A stretch of 64,000 nucleotides of DNA. Origin: Enterovibrio norvegicus DSM 15893 (GTDB lineage Bacteria; Pseudomonadota; Gammaproteobacteria; Enterobacterales; Vibrionaceae). The stretch spans positions 124,001-188,000 of the forward strand of contig NZ_FOWR01000004.1 in NCBI RefSeq assembly GCF_900115495.1, written 5' to 3'. A program made the position numbers and the translations under genes. Positions 26,948-36,627 of the stretch are shown in pieces (the first letter of the stretch is position 1; each line of letters starts with the position of its first letter). Under the pieces are notes generated by a model that did no database searches, was not told the DNA's origin, and worked only from the letters and a program-made list of their open reading frames with translations.

Positions 26948-28369
26948 TTACCAGTAGGCATCAGCCTGAATGCCGAAGACAATGTCATCCGTTGTTGGAA
27001 CGGTAGGATCGTTTTGTGCGCCTGTTGTCCAAGAACTAGGGAGATAAGTGGCAGTAAATCGAATTTCTGCTGTAGATAACCCGTCAGATAAGACAAATGT
27101 AGGAGCGACAGTAAATTTAGACTGGTGCCAGTGACCGCCATTTTGAACATTCTCGTAATATCCCACTTCAGTTTGTACGATAAAGTTACCTTTAACAGGG
27201 AAAATATTACGCATCATGGCTGAAACCCAATAGTTATAGCCAGAATGAACACCGTCTAGGCTATTGCCATTTGTATAGTAGTCATCATTTGTCCCTTCAT
27301 CGTTATATTGAATTTGTACAGAAGGGAAAAATCCGATGCCATTATCCATGGTGTATCCACCCCAGAGCAGAAGTCGAGCAGAAGTCGCATCATCTTCTCT
27401 GAAAGTTATACGGGAATAAGGGTCGCCAAACCACGGGCCTTGTTCACCTACTTTATAACCTTGAATGAGTGACCCTGGACGTAGAGATGAATAGTCAGTG
27501 ACCGTGCTGCCTAGAAGATTTCCTGAACCAAGGCCTCTACCAGCTTGAAGAATGGCGTAAGAAAAAGCGTTACCTTTGAGGCCAAAGAAATCTAGCATGT
27601 GATAGATAGCAGTTACATCATACCCAGTGTCTGCCCACTCTTTGCCATCAAGCGCATAGTTATCTGGCAAATATTTTAGGTTACCGTGTAGTGTTAAAGC
27701 GCCCAAAGTGTATGCAGCATGAAGGGTATGCATGGAGTTATTTTGGTTTGCAACTACTTGCTCGCGTTGGGACTCAGTAAAGAATCTTTTGTTAAAATTC
27801 TCATCTAACTCGCCATTTTCAAATGCTGTATTAACGAAGTCGTCATAATCTCCGTAATCCAAGCTTATGTTTCGTTCACTAGATATATATGCAAGATCCA
27901 AAAATGAGTCACCGACTTCAAAATCTTGAATACCGACACCGATACCTTCTAGATCCGTATAGAAAAAATCTGTCATGAAGATGTAGTTTTCTTCTGCCAG
28001 CTTTCTCTTGCCTGCCCATAAAGTACCAGATGGAAGCACGCCATCCATTTCTAAATAGCCAATTAGATCATCGAATTCGGTGTCGCCGACACCAATATGA
28101 ATACGGAGTTGTTGGTCTTCATTGATATTGGTAATGGTGGTGAAACCAAAGTTACCGTCATTGTCGGATTCCAAGCCTAAACGACCGAGCTGTTCCTTTT
28201 GACCACCGATATCTGCTTTTTTAAAATCATTTTCTTTACTGGCAAAAAAACCAGCGCGAAAGTAACCGTGAAATTCGACTTCGTCGATAATGGCGGCATT
28301 CGCAGCAGGTATGCTTGATAGCACACCTGCAACAGCGAGCGCTGCTATCGACAGTTTTGACTTTTTCAT
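26948..28369 (-). CDS. LamB-like carbohydrate porin
   Basis: A 473-residue outer-membrane protein with a signal peptide (cleavage near ANA-A, residue 25). The mature start VEFHGYFRAGFFAS matches the LamB/maltoporin family N-terminus, and the alternating aromatic strands and C-terminal Trp (ending QADAYW) fit an 18-strand barrel. GGAG precedes the ATG. It is the first gene of the minus-strand unit with the GH16 lipoprotein, so the likely cargo is beta-1,3-gluco-oligosaccharides rather than maltodextrin. Palindromic operators lie directly upstream. Confidence 0.85.
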   Translation of the reverse strand: MKKSKLSIAALAVAGVLSSIPAANAAIIDEVEFHGYFRAGFFASKENDFKKADIGGQKEQLGRLGLESDNDGNFGFTTITNINEDQQLRIHIGVGDTEFDDLIGYLEMDGVLPSGTLWAGKRKLAEENYIFMTDFFYTDLEGIGVGIQDFEVGDSFLDLAYISSERNISLDYGDYDDFVNTAFENGELDENFNKRFFTESQREQVVANQNNSMHTLHAAYTLGALTLHGNLKYLPDNYALDGKEWADTGYDVTAIYHMLDFFGLKGNAFSYAILQAGRGLGSGNLLGSTVTDYSSLRPGSLIQGYKVGEQGPWFGDPYSRITFREDDATSARLLLWGGYTMDNGIGFFPSVQIQYNDEGTNDDYYTNGNSLDGVHSGYNYWVSAMMRNIFPVKGNFIVQTEVGYYENVQNGGHWHQSKFTVAPTFVLSDGLSTAEIRFTATYLPSSWTTGAQNDPTVPTTDDIVFGIQADAYW

Positions 28370-28405
28370 TCTGACTCCGTGAAGAGATCTTAAAGGTTGT
28401 TTCGC

Positions 28406-28421
28406 AAGAAAGCGCTTTCTT
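28406..28421. promoter_or_regulatory. Palindromic operator 1 (porin-proximal)
   Basis: A perfect 16-bp palindrome AAGAAAGCGCTTTCTT, 37 nt upstream of the porin start. Central CG and A/T-rich flanks are typical of LacI/GalR-family operators. Confidence 0.75.
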
Positions 28422-28753
28422 TCTGTGCTTATAAATGCTCGAAATCGACATCGAATAAACCTGACACCCAGAGAGGTTTTTTTCTAGAAAAAATCGAGGT
28501 TGACTAGCTTTTCACCTTCTTTGTCGGTGATGTTAAACATCGGTCCGTGTAAATCTCAAAGAAAGCGCTATGCAATTGCGACGTTAAGAAGGTCTGCCTT
28601 CAACTGCAATCAGTAACTGTAAAAACCTTTAACTAATTCACATAATATTTACATTTGGCCTTATTTATTGGTCATTAAGACCATGACTATCGGCTCTGTC
28701 TTAAAAATAATTCACATTTTGATGTGACGTATCACTTGTGAGTCTTGTTACAA

Positions 28754-28767
28754 AGAGAGCGCTTTCT
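28754..28767. promoter_or_regulatory. Palindromic operator 2
   Basis: AGAGAGCGCTTTCT, the same palindrome with one mismatch, flanked by A's and T's. Confidence 0.65.
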
Positions 28768-28913
28768 TTTGTGAGTGTTTCTATTAATTGAAAGAATGAA
28801 ATTAAATTCATGTTGTATCGACCTGTCCATTAACAATATTTTTACAAGCTAGGCGATGGGTCTATCCATCTGCAAGTCAAAGTCAGTTTTCTGGCTTTGT
28901 TTTTAAGCACTGC

Positions 28914-28927
28914 TGAAAGCGCTTTCT
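28914..28927. promoter_or_regulatory. Palindromic operator 3 (GH17-proximal)
   Basis: TGAAAGCGCTTTCT, near-perfect palindrome about 115 nt upstream of the GH17 gene start. Confidence 0.7.
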
Positions 28928-29042
28928 TTTGGCGGCGACACCCAACCAAAGCAAGTTTCTCCGTTCGACAGGGGAGTTCTGAACTTCCGCAATGCGCGCA
29001 GCGCTGTTGCGGTCAAGATGTAGGATTAGAAATACGGACGAT

Positions 29043-32000
29043 ATGATGAAGAATATATTTGCAAAAATGCTGTTGATGGCGTCTGTCGCCTTAACTGGCT
29101 GTGGTGGTGGGGATGACCCTATCGTGGGTGAGTCGATAGAAGGCTCGCCCCGTTCTGAAGATGTTTTAACCGTTCAATCCTCTGGTGCACTGCGCTCTGG
29201 ATTGGGGTTGAATGGTTGGGAAGGTGTTGCTCGCATTACTTCTGGTGATGCAGTCACTGTTACTACTCCTTCTAGCGAAGCAGAGGCGGGTGATTTTGGC
29301 GATTTTAAATGGGGAGCGGGCGTAACTTCAGATCCTGCACTTGATCTTTCAGGCTACGGTGATGGTTATCTAAATTTTGAAGTGAAAGGTACTGTTCAAT
29401 CTCCGGTGACTATCGGCTTCCAGACCGGAGAGTTTGGTAATGCAGATCGCCCTGACGCATCTAACGGAGTTGTGTTTGAGCCAACTGCTGCATCACCTAA
29501 CAGTGGTGTAAATGCGCTTGCCGGCGGTCGTACGATTACTAGTGATTGGCAAACTTATCAGATTAGTATTTCTGAGTTGACTAGCGGCTTGCCTATTGAT
29601 TTTACAGATGTATCGTCACCTTTATTCATTGCAGGACCAGGTGTTGACGGCGGTACAGTAGAAGTCCGGAACGCATTTTTTTCAAAATCTCCTAATTCCG
29701 AAATTGGTACTGACAGTGAGCAATGGACCGTTTTTAACGGTGCTGTAACTGCTAACTCATACATCGCATACAGTGGTCAACAATCTACATTGCCTGTTGA
29801 AATTTGGTTCGATAATTTTGGTAGTGGTTCTACTGTCTCGAACTTGACGGGAGAGGAATATTCGACAGCTTTTGAGCTCACTAGCGGCAATGAGTGGGGA
29901 ATCGACGTTGCAGTAACTGCATTTGGCCTACCAAACAATCCGGCAGACATCTCCGCGTATAATTTTGCTCGATTCAAGGTTCAACCTGGTAACTTTACAG
30001 GTGTCGAAAGTGTTGTTATTCAACCAAATGAGAATGATCCCGAAAACCCTTTTGAAACACGCTATCACTATGGTTTTTCTAGCGGAACCGATCTCGGTAA
30101 TGGCTGGATCCAAATGCAAGTGCCTGTCCCCGCAGGTGTAGAGGACTTAGCATGGTACGCGATTCAATTTAACGGCGTGGGCAAGATGAAGCTCGCCGAT
30201 ATAGAATTTGTCAACGTTGGTGCTGGGCAAGGTCAAGGTATTGACGGCGGAACTGACGGTGGCACCGATGGTGGTTCAAACTCTTCTGGTACAGGCTACA
30301 TTCTCTACACTGGTCAAGAAGCCAATGTTTCTTTCGAAGAGTTACAAGCATGGAATGGTGCAGGTATTTCGGAAGTATCTGGTGGTACTTATGATCCTGC
30401 ACTTGAGCTAACTGTCACTGGTGGTTGGGGAGCTTTAGCTTGGGCTAGCTCATCAAGCGTTGTCGATTTCACTCCATACACTCATGCACAATTCAAAGTG
30501 AAGACTGACGCTGCTCAAGTACGTGTGTCTATCACTGGTCAAAGTGACGGAGAAGTTGCGAACGATCACCAGCTTTCGACAGGCACAGCATTAGCTGACG
30601 GCTGGGTGCAAATGGAAATACCCGTCCCGGCTTTTGCAGATGTAACTACGTTTGCTTTGGTGCTAGGACAAGATGGTACGTTGCAGATTGCTGACATTGC
30701 TTTGGTGAACAACAATACCGATGGCGGCACTGACGCTCCAGATACAGGTTACATTCTCTACACTGGTCAAGAAGCTAATATTGCTTTCGAAGATCTACAA
30801 GCGTGGAATGGTGCTGGTATTTCGGAAGTTTCTGGCGGTACTTATGACCCAGTACTTGAGCTGACCGTTACTGGTGGATGGGGTGCATTAGCTTGGGCTA
30901 ACTCATCAAGCGTTGTCGATTTCACTCCATACACTCACGCGCAATTCAAAGTGAAGACTGATGCTGCTCAGGTACGTGTGTCTATCACTGGCCAGAGTGA
31001 CGGAGAAGTTGCGAACGAATACGCGCTTTCGACAGGTACAGCACTAGCTGACGGCTGGGTGCAAATGGAAATACCGGTCCCAGCCTTTGCAGATGTGACT
31101 ACATTCGCTGTGGTGCTAGGACAAGATGGCACGTTGCAGATAGCTGATATTGCTCTGGTCAAGAACGATACTGACGGCGGCACCGATGGTGGCACTGACG
31201 GCGGCACTGATGGTGGCACTGACGGCGGCACTGACGGCGGCACTGATGGTGGCACTGACGGCAGCAGCACTGAATACTCAGTAGCGCCTGAAATTGCGCC
31301 ACAACCAACGGCAACGGGTGACTTCCCAGTTTCAACCGTTACTGGTGGTGATGCATCAGGACAGCCTGTGCTTGGCACTGCTCAACTGCCTGCAATCTCT
31401 TACGGTGCATATCGCACAAACGTGCGTTCTAATGAAAATGCTCCAAGCGTTGCGGAAGTTAAAGAAGACCTGAAAATCATGCATGCAACTGGCATTCGTA
31501 TGCTGCGTACATATAACACTCAGGACTTCGTAGACACTGAACGTTTACTTCAGGCGATTGATGAGCTTCAGCAGGAAGACGCTAGCTTCGAAATGAACGT
31601 CATGCTTGGTGTGTGGATTTCAGCACTCAATGCATTCTCTAATGTAGAAATAGACAGTTCACAAGAACATGCCAACAACCAATTGGAAATGGATAAAGCG
31701 GTTGAGTTCGCTCAAACCTATCCAAACATTATCAAAGTGATTGCGGTTGGTAATGAGGCAATGGTTGAGTGGGCGAGCAGCTACCGTGTTGAGCCTGGTA
31801 TTATCCTGAGCCGTGTTAACGAACTTCAAGCAATGAAGGCCGATGGCACAATCAGTGATGATATTTGGATCACCAGTTCTGAAAACTGGGCGGTTTGGTC
31901 TATCAACAATGGTTACTACCAAGCGCATGAAGCAGACATCAAAGCACTGATTCAAGCAGTTGACTACGTGTCCGTTCATGTTTACCCATTCCACGATACA

Positions 32001-35000
32001 TTCCATGACGGTGATTTCTGGCCAGTTCCTGAGTCAGAGCAATCTCTTACTCGTCAAGAACAAGCTGATAAAGCCATGGAGCGCGCGTTCAACAAAGCGC
32101 TAACTCAAATTGATGCTGTTAAAGACAGTGTCATGGCAATTGACAGCACTAAGCAGATTCACATTGGTGAAACAGGTTGGTCGACTGAGTCGAACACTGG
32201 TTTCGGTGCTGGTGGAACGGGTGCTTCTGATGAGTACAAACAGAAGAAATACTATGATGCGATGAGCCAATGGGCTATCGACTACGGCGCATCTGTATTC
32301 TTCTTCCAAGCATTTGATGAACCATGGAAAGGTGGTGCTGAAAACACTGGCGATCCAGAGAAACACTTTGGTCTGATCGACATTGATGGTAATGCGAAAT
32401 ATGCCATTTGGGATCTGGTTGATGCCGGTGCGTTTGAAGGAATCACTCGCGGTGGTAATCAGATCGTTAAGTCAAACGGCGGTGTTGAGCAAAACGTCAT
32501 TGACGCTATTCACGCTATTCCGTACGAAACGGGTTCTGATACCTCTGGTGCTGGGTACGTCATGTATACCGGTAAAGACACTGTTCACGGCTTCGACGAC
32601 ATTCAAGTATGGTCGCAAGACGGTTCGGGTGCTTCAATTGGTGCCGGAAGTGACAGCACTTATTCACCTGTTCAAGAACTTACGGTAACGGGTGATTGGG
32701 GTTCTGCTGCTTGGTTGTTTAACACAACACAAGTAGACCTTACGCCATACACACATGCCGAGTTCAAAGTTAAAACATCTGCTGCGAATGTTGATGTCAC
32801 TTTCATCAACCAAGCAGATGAAACAACAGCTAACCCATACTCACTGTCATCAGGTACTTCACTTGATAATGGTTGGGTTCAAATGAGCGTGCCAGTGCCT
32901 TCTTATACTGATATGAAGACATTCGCGTTGACGCTTGGTGAAAACGGAACACTTGAGATCGCTGACATTGCATTCGTGAACAACGATAGCAGTGGCGGTA
33001 CTGACGCTCCAGAAACGGGCTATGTACTTTACACCGGTCAAGAGACAAACATTGTCTTTGAAGACGTTCAAGTATGGAACAATGCTGGTTTAAGCGAGGT
33101 CGCTAATGACACGTACAATCCAGTACTAGAACTCGACGTAACGGACGGTTGGGGCGCGGTTGCTTGGGTTAGCAGCTCAAATCCAATTGATATCTCGTCT
33201 TACACACATGCACAGTTCAAAGTGCGCACAGATGCAAGCGCGGTTCGATTGTCTATTCAGAGTCTGTCACAGGATGAGGTCGCTAATGACTACTCACTGT
33301 CACAGGGTACTGCTCTGACTGATGGCTGGGTACAAATGGAAGTGCCATTACCCGCATTCACAGACATGACAACCTTCGCGATGGTATTGAGCCAAAACGG
33401 CACCTTGGAAATTGCTGATGTTGCTTATGTGAACAAAGGCAATGGTGGTGCTGCGCCAGAAGTTGGCTACATCCTGTATACAGGCCAAGAAACCAACCTT
33501 GTTTTCGATGATGTTCAAGTCTGGAACAATGCAGGTCTAGGTGATGCTACCAGTGACTTGTATAACCCTGTACTTGAATTGACAGTCACTGATGGTTGGG
33601 GTGCATTGGCGTGGTCAAGTACGCTTAACCCAATTGACGTTACGTCATACACACACGCACGCTTCAAGCTTCTGACTGACCTTGCTCAGGTTCGCATCTC
33701 AATCCAAGGTGTAACCGATGGTGAAGTGGCTGATGATTACTTGCTTTCAAACGGAACAGCGCTGACAGATGGCTGGGTACAAATGGAACTACCACTGCCT
33801 GACTTCGCGGATTTAACAACCTTCGCGGTTGTCCTGTCAGAAAACGGTAGCTTCCAGATTGCAGACCTCGCGTTTGTAAACGCTGATAATGACGGCGGCA
33901 CCGATGGTGGTACTGACGGTGGCACCGATGGTGGCACCGATGGTGGCACCGATGGTGGTACTGACGGTGGCACCGATGGTGGTACTGACGGTGGCACCGA
34001 TGGTGGTACTGACGGTGGCACCGATGGTGGTACTGACGGCGGCACTGATGGTGGTACTGACGGCGGCACCGATGGTGGTACTGACGGCGGCACTGACGGC
34101 GGAACCGATGGTGGCACTGACGGTGTGACTATCACAGCGAGCGATATTATTGACTTCGAAGCCAACACAGTAACGTGGGAAGTGTTCGAAAACGATGACA
34201 ACCCAGCGGTTGAGCTTGTTGCTAACCCAGATACATCTGGTGCAAATGTTTCTGCGACAGCAGCCAAGCTAATTGCACGTGAAAATGGCCAACCATGGGC
34301 TGGTGCAATCACTCGCGACGTAGAACCGTTTACCCTTGATGCGACCAACAGCGTTGTTCGTATGATGGTGTATAAAGACAAAATCAGCACAGTACGTTTC
34401 AAACTGGAAACAGCAAGTGGTTATGCGCAAGAGCTTCTTGCTAACAATACGCTTGTTAACCAGTGGGAAGAGTTGACGTTTGATTTCTCTTCTGTCGCAG
34501 ACTTGTATGACGGTCCTGTAACAGGCGTAGTTGTGTTCCCTGATTTTGTTGATGCGGATACTATGCGTGATGCTGATGCAGTCATGTACTTCGACAACAT
34601 CACATTCAATGCAGCGGACACGGACGGCGGCACTGATGGTGGAACTGACGGCGGAACTGACGGCGGTACCGATGGTGGTACGACTGGAAGTGTGACGTCT
34701 ATCTTTAGTGATGATTACACCGATATTGCCATCAATGAATGGGGCCCTAACTGGGGTGACTCTTCAGCTCGCATCATCGATGGCACTCTGAATGACAGCC
34801 CAGCCAAAGTGATCACGCTTGGCGCAGGTCAAACATTCGCCGGTATTGATTTCTCATCAGCAGCATTTGACGCGACGAGTCTTACTACTTTCCATATGCA
34901 GTACAAATTAGATCCTTTGTTAGCTGGGCAAGTGGTTAATATTAAGTTGTCAAATCATGATGGTGGCAATGGCGAAACCGGTGCGATTCAATACACCAGC

Positions 35001-36482
35001 GTACCTTCAAGTGAAGATGTCGTTACGCTTGCGATTCCGTTTACTGAATTTACAGACGCAAGTGGCAGTGGTGATTTATCACGAAATGCTATCGCACAAA
35101 TCGTCATTTCTGCGGCAAGATCTGATGGCAGTGCGCCAGTAGATATCTATCTCGATAATATCTATTTCAGTGATGGCAGCACCGATGGTGGCACTGACGG
35201 CGGTACCGATGGTGGCACTGACGGCGGCACCGATGGTGGTACTGACGGCGGCACCGATGGTGGCACTGACGGCGGCACCGATGGTGGTACTGACGGCGGC
35301 ACCGATGGTGGAACTGACGGCAGCACCGATGGTGGTACTGACGGCGGCACCGATGGTGGTACTGACGGCGGCACCGATGGTGGCACTGACGGCGGCACAG
35401 ACGGTGGAACTGACGGCGGCACGACTGACAACACGCCAATCGTTATCTTTAACGATGCGGCTAACCCGCAGTGGGTAGCATGGGATTGTTGTGGTGGAAC
35501 GACGCCACCTGTTACGACGGATAGTGATGCGACTTACGGCGCTGTGACCTTCTTTGAAGTGGCTAATGCGACAGTGAACGGCTTTAGTTCTCGTGACGGT
35601 GTTGCTACGGATCCTCAGCCAATCGATGTGAATGCATGGATGGTAGAAGGTGTCATCTCATTTGATATCAAGCTACTTGCTGCAGGTGAAACACCTGCTG
35701 ATGTTTGGAACTTCAAAGTAGAGTCAAATGGTGGTAGTGAAGCTGTGGAGCTGCGTTTAGACACTGTTCCAGAGTTGAACGTATGGAAGAACTACACGTT
35801 CAACCTGAGCGACCTGTCGAACAACGGCCTAGACCTCACTGCAATTGACCTGATTATGGTGTTCCCAGCTTGGGATACAGGAATCGGTTCTGAGTACGTG
35901 ATAGACAATGTTGTCATCTCTCCGACTGCTAATGATGGCGGCACTGACGGTGGCACTGATGGTGGTACTGATGGCGGCACTGACACAACAGGTGACGTTG
36001 TTTCCATCTTCAGTGATGACTACACCGATATCACTGTAAATGAGTGGGGCCCTAACTGGGGTGACTCTTCAGCACGTATCACTGATGGCGATCTTAACGG
36101 TAGTCCAGCTAAAGTGATTAATGTTGAAGCAGGTCAAGTGTTTGCCGGCATTGATTTCTCTTCGGCAGCATTTGATGCATCTAGCTTCACGACATTCAAC
36201 ATGCAATACAAAGTCGATCCTTTGTTAGCAGGTCAGGTGATTAACATTAAGTTGTCTAACCATGCTGGAGGCTCTGGTGAGACTGGTGCGATTCAATACA
36301 CCAGTGTTCCTTCAAGTACTGATGTAGTGACATTGAGTGTTTCGCTAGATGATTTTACCGATGCGAGTGGCAGCGGTGATTTATCAAGAGATGCGATTGC
36401 ACAAATTGTTATCACTGCTTCAAGAGCTGATAGCAATGAGTCTGTCGATGTTTATTTAGATAACATTTATTTCAGTAAATGA
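29043..36482 (+). CDS. Giant multimodular GH17 beta-1,3-glucanase lipoprotein
   Basis: About 2,479 residues, far larger than usual GH17 enzymes (300-500). The lipobox LTGC (C about 19) follows MMKNIFAKMLLMASVA, predicting outer-membrane anchoring. The GH17 barrel is at about 780-1160, with acid/base E905 in VGNEAM and nucleophile E1043 in HIGETGWST. Around it are carbohydrate-binding-like beta-sandwiches: an ExoP-like domain (about 45-235), a divergent module (about 240-400), five related modules starting at 418, 569, 1171, 1326 and 1475, and four C-terminal modules (about 1695-1858, 1884-2043, 2128-2297, 2318-2479; the second and fourth are close copies). Thr-Asp-Gly-Gly repeats link them. 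The in-frame upstream ATG at 28992 would spoil the signal peptide. It probably binds and trims laminarin at the cell surface with the GH16 protein and porin. Confidence 0.9.
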   Translation: MMKNIFAKMLLMASVALTGCGGGDDPIVGESIEGSPRSEDVLTVQSSGALRSGLGLNGWEGVARITSGDAVTVTTPSSEAEAGDFGDFKWGAGVTSDPALDLSGYGDGYLNFEVKGTVQSPVTIGFQTGEFGNADRPDASNGVVFEPTAASPNSGVNALAGGRTITSDWQTYQISISELTSGLPIDFTDVSSPLFIAGPGVDGGTVEVRNAFFSKSPNSEIGTDSEQWTVFNGAVTANSYIAYSGQQSTLPVEIWFDNFGSGSTVSNLTGEEYSTAFELTSGNEWGIDVAVTAFGLPNNPADISAYNFARFKVQPGNFTGVESVVIQPNENDPENPFETRYHYGFSSGTDLGNGWIQMQVPVPAGVEDLAWYAIQFNGVGKMKLADIEFVNVGAGQGQGIDGGTDGGTDGGSNSSGTGYILYTGQEANVSFEELQAWNGAGISEVSGGTYDPALELTVTGGWGALAWASSSSVVDFTPYTHAQFKVKTDAAQVRVSITGQSDGEVANDHQLSTGTALADGWVQMEIPVPAFADVTTFALVLGQDGTLQIADIALVNNNTDGGTDAPDTGYILYTGQEANIAFEDLQAWNGAGISEVSGGTYDPVLELTVTGGWGALAWANSSSVVDFTPYTHAQFKVKTDAAQVRVSITGQSDGEVANEYALSTGTALADGWVQMEIPVPAFADVTTFAVVLGQDGTLQIADIALVKNDTDGGTDGGTDGGTDGGTDGGTDGGTDGGTDGSSTEYSVAPEIAPQPTATGDFPVSTVTGGDASGQPVLGTAQLPAISYGAYRTNVRSNENAPSVAEVKEDLKIMHATGIRMLRTYNTQDFVDTERLLQAIDELQQEDASFEMNVMLGVWISALNAFSNVEIDSSQEHANNQLEMDKAVEFAQTYPNIIKVIAVGNEAMVEWASSYRVEPGIILSRVNELQAMKADGTISDDIWITSSENWAVWSINNGYYQAHEADIKALIQAVDYVSVHVYPFHDTFHDGDFWPVPESEQSLTRQEQADKAMERAFNKALTQIDAVKDSVMAIDSTKQIHIGETGWSTESNTGFGAGGTGASDEYKQKKYYDAMSQWAIDYGASVFFFQAFDEPWKGGAENTGDPEKHFGLIDIDGNAKYAIWDLVDAGAFEGITRGGNQIVKSNGGVEQNVIDAIHAIPYETGSDTSGAGYVMYTGKDTVHGFDDIQVWSQDGSGASIGAGSDSTYSPVQELTVTGDWGSAAWLFNTTQVDLTPYTHAEFKVKTSAANVDVTFINQADETTANPYSLSSGTSLDNGWVQMSVPVPSYTDMKTFALTLGENGTLEIADIAFVNNDSSGGTDAPETGYVLYTGQETNIVFEDVQVWNNAGLSEVANDTYNPVLELDVTDGWGAVAWVSSSNPIDISSYTHAQFKVRTDASAVRLSIQSLSQDEVANDYSLSQGTALTDGWVQMEVPLPAFTDMTTFAMVLSQNGTLEIADVAYVNKGNGGAAPEVGYILYTGQETNLVFDDVQVWNNAGLGDATSDLYNPVLELTVTDGWGALAWSSTLNPIDVTSYTHARFKLLTDLAQVRISIQGVTDGEVADDYLLSNGTALTDGWVQMELPLPDFADLTTFAVVLSENGSFQIADLAFVNADNDGGTDGGTDGGTDGGTDGGTDGGTDGGTDGGTDGGTDGGTDGGTDGGTDGGTDGGTDGGTDGGTDGGTDGGTDGGTDGVTITASDIIDFEANTVTWEVFENDDNPAVELVANPDTSGANVSATAAKLIARENGQPWAGAITRDVEPFTLDATNSVVRMMVYKDKISTVRFKLETASGYAQELLANNTLVNQWEELTFDFSSVADLYDGPVTGVVVFPDFVDADTMRDADAVMYFDNITFNAADTDGGTDGGTDGGTDGGTDGGTTGSVTSIFSDDYTDIAINEWGPNWGDSSARIIDGTLNDSPAKVITLGAGQTFAGIDFSSAAFDATSLTTFHMQYKLDPLLAGQVVNIKLSNHDGGNGETGAIQYTSVPSSEDVVTLAIPFTEFTDASGSGDLSRNAIAQIVISAARSDGSAPVDIYLDNIYFSDGSTDGGTDGGTDGGTDGGTDGGTDGGTDGGTDGGTDGGTDGGTDGGTDGSTDGGTDGGTDGGTDGGTDGGTDGGTDGGTDGGTTDNTPIVIFNDAANPQWVAWDCCGGTTPPVTTDSDATYGAVTFFEVANATVNGFSSRDGVATDPQPIDVNAWMVEGVISFDIKLLAAGETPADVWNFKVESNGGSEAVELRLDTVPELNVWKNYTFNLSDLSNNGLDLTAIDLIMVFPAWDTGIGSEYVIDNVVISPTANDGGTDGGTDGGTDGGTDTTGDVVSIFSDDYTDITVNEWGPNWGDSSARITDGDLNGSPAKVINVEAGQVFAGIDFSSAAFDASSFTTFNMQYKVDPLLAGQVINIKLSNHAGGSGETGAIQYTSVPSSTDVVTLSVSLDDFTDASGSGDLSRDAIAQIVITASRADSNESVDVYLDNIYFSK
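30294..31166 (+). repeat. Tandem 453-bp module duplication within the GH17 gene
   Basis: Two nearly identical binding-like modules (each starting GYILYTGQEAN) with a period of 453 nt (30294 and 30747). Three more diverged copies follow the catalytic domain at 32553, 33018 and 33465. The high nucleotide identity of the first pair indicates a recent duplication or gene conversion. Confidence 0.85.
31170..31265 (+). repeat. 12-bp in-frame repeat encoding TDGG linker (8 units)
   Basis: Eight 12-nt units, seven TDGG and a final TDGS, immediately before the GH17 catalytic domain. Confidence 0.9.
33900..34127 (+). repeat. 12-bp in-frame repeat encoding TDGG linker (18 units plus one variant)
   Basis: Eighteen TDGG units ending in TDGV. 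Synonymous codons alternate (ACC GAT GGT GGT / ACT GAC GGC GGC), forming higher-order 24-bp periods. A shorter 5-unit array lies at 34620-34679. Confidence 0.92.
35181..35420 (+). repeat. 12-bp in-frame repeat encoding TDGG linker (20 units)
   Basis: Twenty units, one being TDGS, between C-terminal binding-like modules. Another short array (3 units) lies near 35935-35985 before the last module. Confidence 0.92.
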
Positions 36483-36540
36483 TAAGGTGATTAAGTAACT
36501 GTTGAGTACGTTAATCAATAGTTCTTCAACTTAAAATATA

Positions 36541-36569
36541 AAGGCCAAGTATTGTTACTTGGCCTTTTT
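36541..36569 (+). terminator. Terminator after the GH17 gene
   Basis: An 11-bp stem AAGGCCAAGTA / TACTTGGCCTT, 4-nt loop, then T's. Confidence 0.9.
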
Positions 36570-36627
36570 GTTTTTCATGTGTGTGAGTTTTTGGTGCGAA
36601 AAAGATCGTATTAAAAGATGTCTCTCT

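Larger units (their letters stand above)
28370..29042. promoter_or_regulatory. Divergent control region of the laminarin locus
   Basis: 673 bp, AT-rich, between the porin/GH16 unit and the GH17 gene. It contains three clear palindromes of the form GAAAGCGCTTTC (listed separately) and a fourth half-conserved site at 28559-28573 (AAGAAAGCGCTATGC). The repeated sites on both sides suggest co-regulation of both units by one LacI-family repressor, which is not encoded in the window. Confidence 0.7.

Noticed and set aside
28731-28752. CRP site near TGTGACGTATCAC
   Set aside because: The half-sites are separated by 4 instead of 6 nt and the second half is incomplete.
33737-34402. Long minus-strand frame rich in Pro-Pro-Ser-Val repeats
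   Set aside because: It is the reverse complement of the TDGG repeat array in the GH17 gene; repeats of this kind keep the opposite strand open. No ribosome site or promoter supports it. The same holds at 35162-35439 and 30968-31378.
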